Below, piece after piece: positions 5,512 through 7,256 of a stretch of 7,256 bases of DNA. The stretch covers positions 1-7,256 of the forward strand of contig DLVV01000027.1 of the NCBI GenBank assembly GCA_003445035.1, written 5' to 3'. The DNA is from Planctomycetaceae bacterium. Lineage in GTDB: Bacteria; Planctomycetota; Planctomycetia; Planctomycetales; Planctomycetaceae. The notes beneath the pieces were generated by a model that was not told the origin of the DNA, ran no database searches, and saw only the letters and a program-made list of their open reading frames with translations. The stretch's first letter is position 1. Each line of letters starts with the position of its first letter. Both the position numbers and the translations under genes were made by a program.

Positions 5512-7256
5512 GTGCGAGTCCTGCCGACCATCCTGTTCGGACTGATGCTCTCCGCGGTTGCCGCCGCTGCTCCCCCGCGGCCGGCCCGTTCGCTCGAGGT
5601 GACCCCCAATCCCATCGCTCTGGGTGGCACCAACCGCGTTCAGCAGGTGCAGATCACCGCCAGCGGCCCCGACGGCCACCGGTTCGACGTCACCCACCGG
5701 GCCACGCTGGAGATCACCGGCACCGAGCGGGCCACCGTCGATGGCAGCACGGTCCGGAGCGTCTCCGACGGTGACGCCTCGCTGAAGGTTGCCTACGGCG
5801 GCCGCGTGATCGAGGTTCCCGTCCGCGTCCGCAACCGGACCACCTTCCCACCGGTGCACTTCAACAACGACATCATGCCGATCCTCTCGAAGCTCGGCTG
5901 CAACAGTGGAGGTTGCCACGGCAAACAGAGCGGCCAGAACGGGTTCAAACTGAGCGTCTTCGGGTTCGACCCCAAGGCCGACTTCAACGCGCTGGTCAAG
6001 GAAGCCCGGGGGCGACGCGTGTCCCTGGCCGCTCCCGGCGGCAGCCTGCTGGTGGCCAAGGCCAGCAACACCATCGCCCACGGTGGTGGAGCCCGCACCA
6101 GCACCGGATCACCGGACCACATCCTGCTCTCCCAGTGGGTGGCCCAGGGGGCTCCCTGGGGCAGCGACGGTGCCCCGCAAGTCAGCTCGATCCGCGTATC
6201 CCCGGCCCAGCGGGTGTTGCGAGCCACTGACGAACAGCAACTGCTGGTCACCGCCGTTTACTCGGACGGCACGACCCGTGACGTGACCGGTGCGTCCGAG
6301 TACACCAGCAACGCGACACTGGTGGCCGACATCGAAGAGGCGGGCCACTTGCACACCGGGCGGGTGCCCGGCGAAGCCGCCATCACGATCAACTACATGG
6401 GTCACGTCACCGCCTCGCGAATCACCGTGCCGCGTGGCGGCGGACCCGAAAACTACCCCAGGCTGCCGACCAACAACCGCATCGACGAGCTGGTCTGGGC
6501 CAAGCTCCAACGGATGGGCATCCTGCCCTCCGGACTCGCACCCGATGCGGTCTTTCTCCGCCGTCTTCATCTCGACACGCTCGGCGGACTGCCGTCGCCG
6601 GCCGAGGCCCGCGCCTTCGCCGCCGACAAGCGGCCCGACCGCCGCCAACGTGCCATCGGTGACGTGTTGGACCGGCCCGAACTGGTCGACTACTGGACCC
6701 AGAAGTGGGGCGATGTGCTGCTGGCCGACCGGGAGGTGCTGGGCGAGCGAGGGGCGTTCGAGTTCCATCGCTGGCTTCGGGTGCAACTGGCGACCAACCG
6801 CCCCTACGACGAATGGGTCCGGGAACTGCTGACGGCCACGGGCAACTCGGGCCGCTACGGTCCGGTCAACTTCTTCCGGGCCGCACGAACCCCCAACGAA
6901 CTGACTCGCAGCGTCAGCCAGGCATTCCTGGGCATCCGCATGGATTGTGCCCAATGCCATCACCACCCATTCGAGAAGTGGGGGCAGGACGATTTCTACG
7001 GCATGGCCGGTTTCTTCAACGGGCTGAAACACACCTCGCTGGGGCCGGGTCGCGAACTGGTCTACCACGGCGGTTACCAACCGACACGCATCCCGCTGGT
7101 CAACCAGTTGGTCCTGCCTCGTCCGCCGGGAGGACGCGGCATCGAGAACTTCGGTGAGTCGGATCCGCGGGTGCGGTTGGCCGAATGGGTCACCCGCCCG
7201 GAAAACCCCTACTTCGCTCGCCTGGTGGCCAACCGGATCTGGAAACAGTTCCTCGG
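5512..7256 (+). CDS. Ig-like / planctomycete cytochrome c / Big_2-like / DUF1549 / DUF1553 protein, 3' end cut by the window edge
   Basis: Large exported protein; 581 residues are visible and the frame is open at the right edge. With the GTG start, residues 1-20 form a Sec signal peptide (LFGLMLSAVAAAA). Residues 28-107 look like an Ig-like domain (LEVTPNPIALGG, FDVTHRATLEI). Residues 115-218 are the planctomycete cytochrome c domain, with C130, C135 and H136 (LGCNSGGCHG) and the closing LLSQWVAQGAPWG. A Big_2-like domain spans 224-306 (AVYSDGTTRDVTG). DUF1549 spans about 322-510 (RIDELVWAKLQRMGI, FLRRLHLDTLGGLPSP) and ends with a canonical heme motif, C479-A-Q-C482-H483, in MDCAQCHHHPFEKW. 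DUF1553 begins near 553 (RVRLAEWVTRPENPYFARLV). DUF1553 usually adds a few hundred residues, so much of it is missing here. The gene is divergent from DUF1501 and has its own promoter. It is a paralogue of the gene at 1-1283, though clearly diverged. Probable envelope multiheme protein; substrate unknown. Confidence 0.93.
   Translation, partial: MRVLPTILFGLMLSAVAAAAPPRPARSLEVTPNPIALGGTNRVQQVQITASGPDGHRFDVTHRATLEITGTERATVDGSTVRSVSDGDASLKVAYGGRVIEVPVRVRNRTTFPPVHFNNDIMPILSKLGCNSGGCHGKQSGQNGFKLSVFGFDPKADFNALVKEARGRRVSLAAPGGSLLVAKASNTIAHGGGARTSTGSPDHILLSQWVAQGAPWGSDGAPQVSSIRVSPAQRVLRATDEQQLLVTAVYSDGTTRDVTGASEYTSNATLVADIEEAGHLHTGRVPGEAAITINYMGHVTASRITVPRGGGPENYPRLPTNNRIDELVWAKLQRMGILPSGLAPDAVFLRRLHLDTLGGLPSPAEARAFAADKRPDRRQRAIGDVLDRPELVDYWTQKWGDVLLADREVLGERGAFEFHRWLRVQLATNRPYDEWVRELLTATGNSGRYGPVNFFRAARTPNELTRSVSQAFLGIRMDCAQCHHHPFEKWGQDDFYGMAGFFNGLKHTSLGPGRELVYHGGYQPTRIPLVNQLVLPRPPGGRGIENFGESDPRVRLAEWVTRPENPYFARLVANRIWKQFL

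Noticed and set aside
6109..7080. A 323-codon minus-strand frame inside the rightward cytochrome gene.
   Set aside because: The plus strand there encodes recognisable Big_2-like and DUF1549 sequence with CXXCH; the minus frame has composition-driven, motif-free sequence.
1..7256. Defence system, CRISPR array, insertion sequence, phage or RNA genes.
   Set aside because: No spaced direct repeats, transposase or nuclease motifs, terminal inverted repeats, or tRNA/rRNA-like sequence were found on either strand; essentially all the DNA is explained by seven genes.

Overview
The window looks like a piece of a Planctomycetota chromosome. The GC content is high, and nearly all the sequence codes for families that are expanded in that phylum: two large DUF1549/DUF1553 proteins with planctomycete-type cytochrome c domains, a Tat-exported DUF1501 protein, and an ECF sigma factor with a small membrane partner. 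I cannot name a genus. No tRNA, rRNA, CRISPR array, insertion sequence or phage gene is visible. Assignments rest on reading translated motifs by eye, not on database searches.

Layout. One block of six co-directional genes lies on the minus strand, from 5338 down to the left edge. In transcription order they are DUF1501 (5338-4001), a TolB-like beta-propeller (4014-3124, overlapping the previous gene by 14 nt), an 88-nt gap, an ECF sigma factor (3035-2499, TTG start), a one-helix membrane protein that is probably its anti-sigma factor (2502-2005), an exported basic coiled-coil protein (2008-1280), and a DUF1549-type cytochrome protein (1283 to beyond base 1). The last four genes are joined by three successive ATGA stop/start overlaps. 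A 173-nt divergent intergenic region (5339-5511) follows. From 5512 a second DUF1549/DUF1553 cytochrome protein reads rightward and runs off the right edge. A good sigma-70-like promoter for it lies at 5419-5448, and a weaker minus-strand promoter may overlap it.

How the genes may work together. Five of the seven products carry export signals: four Sec-type, one Tat. The sigma factor and the N-terminal part of its partner are cytoplasmic. A reasonable reading is a cell-envelope system of multidomain heme proteins, a DUF1501 protein of the alkaline-phosphatase-like fold and a periplasmic propeller, with its own ECF sigma switch in the middle. The exported coiled-coil protein sits between the anti-sigma gene and the cytochrome gene, so it could carry a signal from the envelope to the anti-sigma factor. 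The substrate and the signal cannot be read from the sequence. The families are known from planctomycetes, but their biochemistry is largely uncharacterised.
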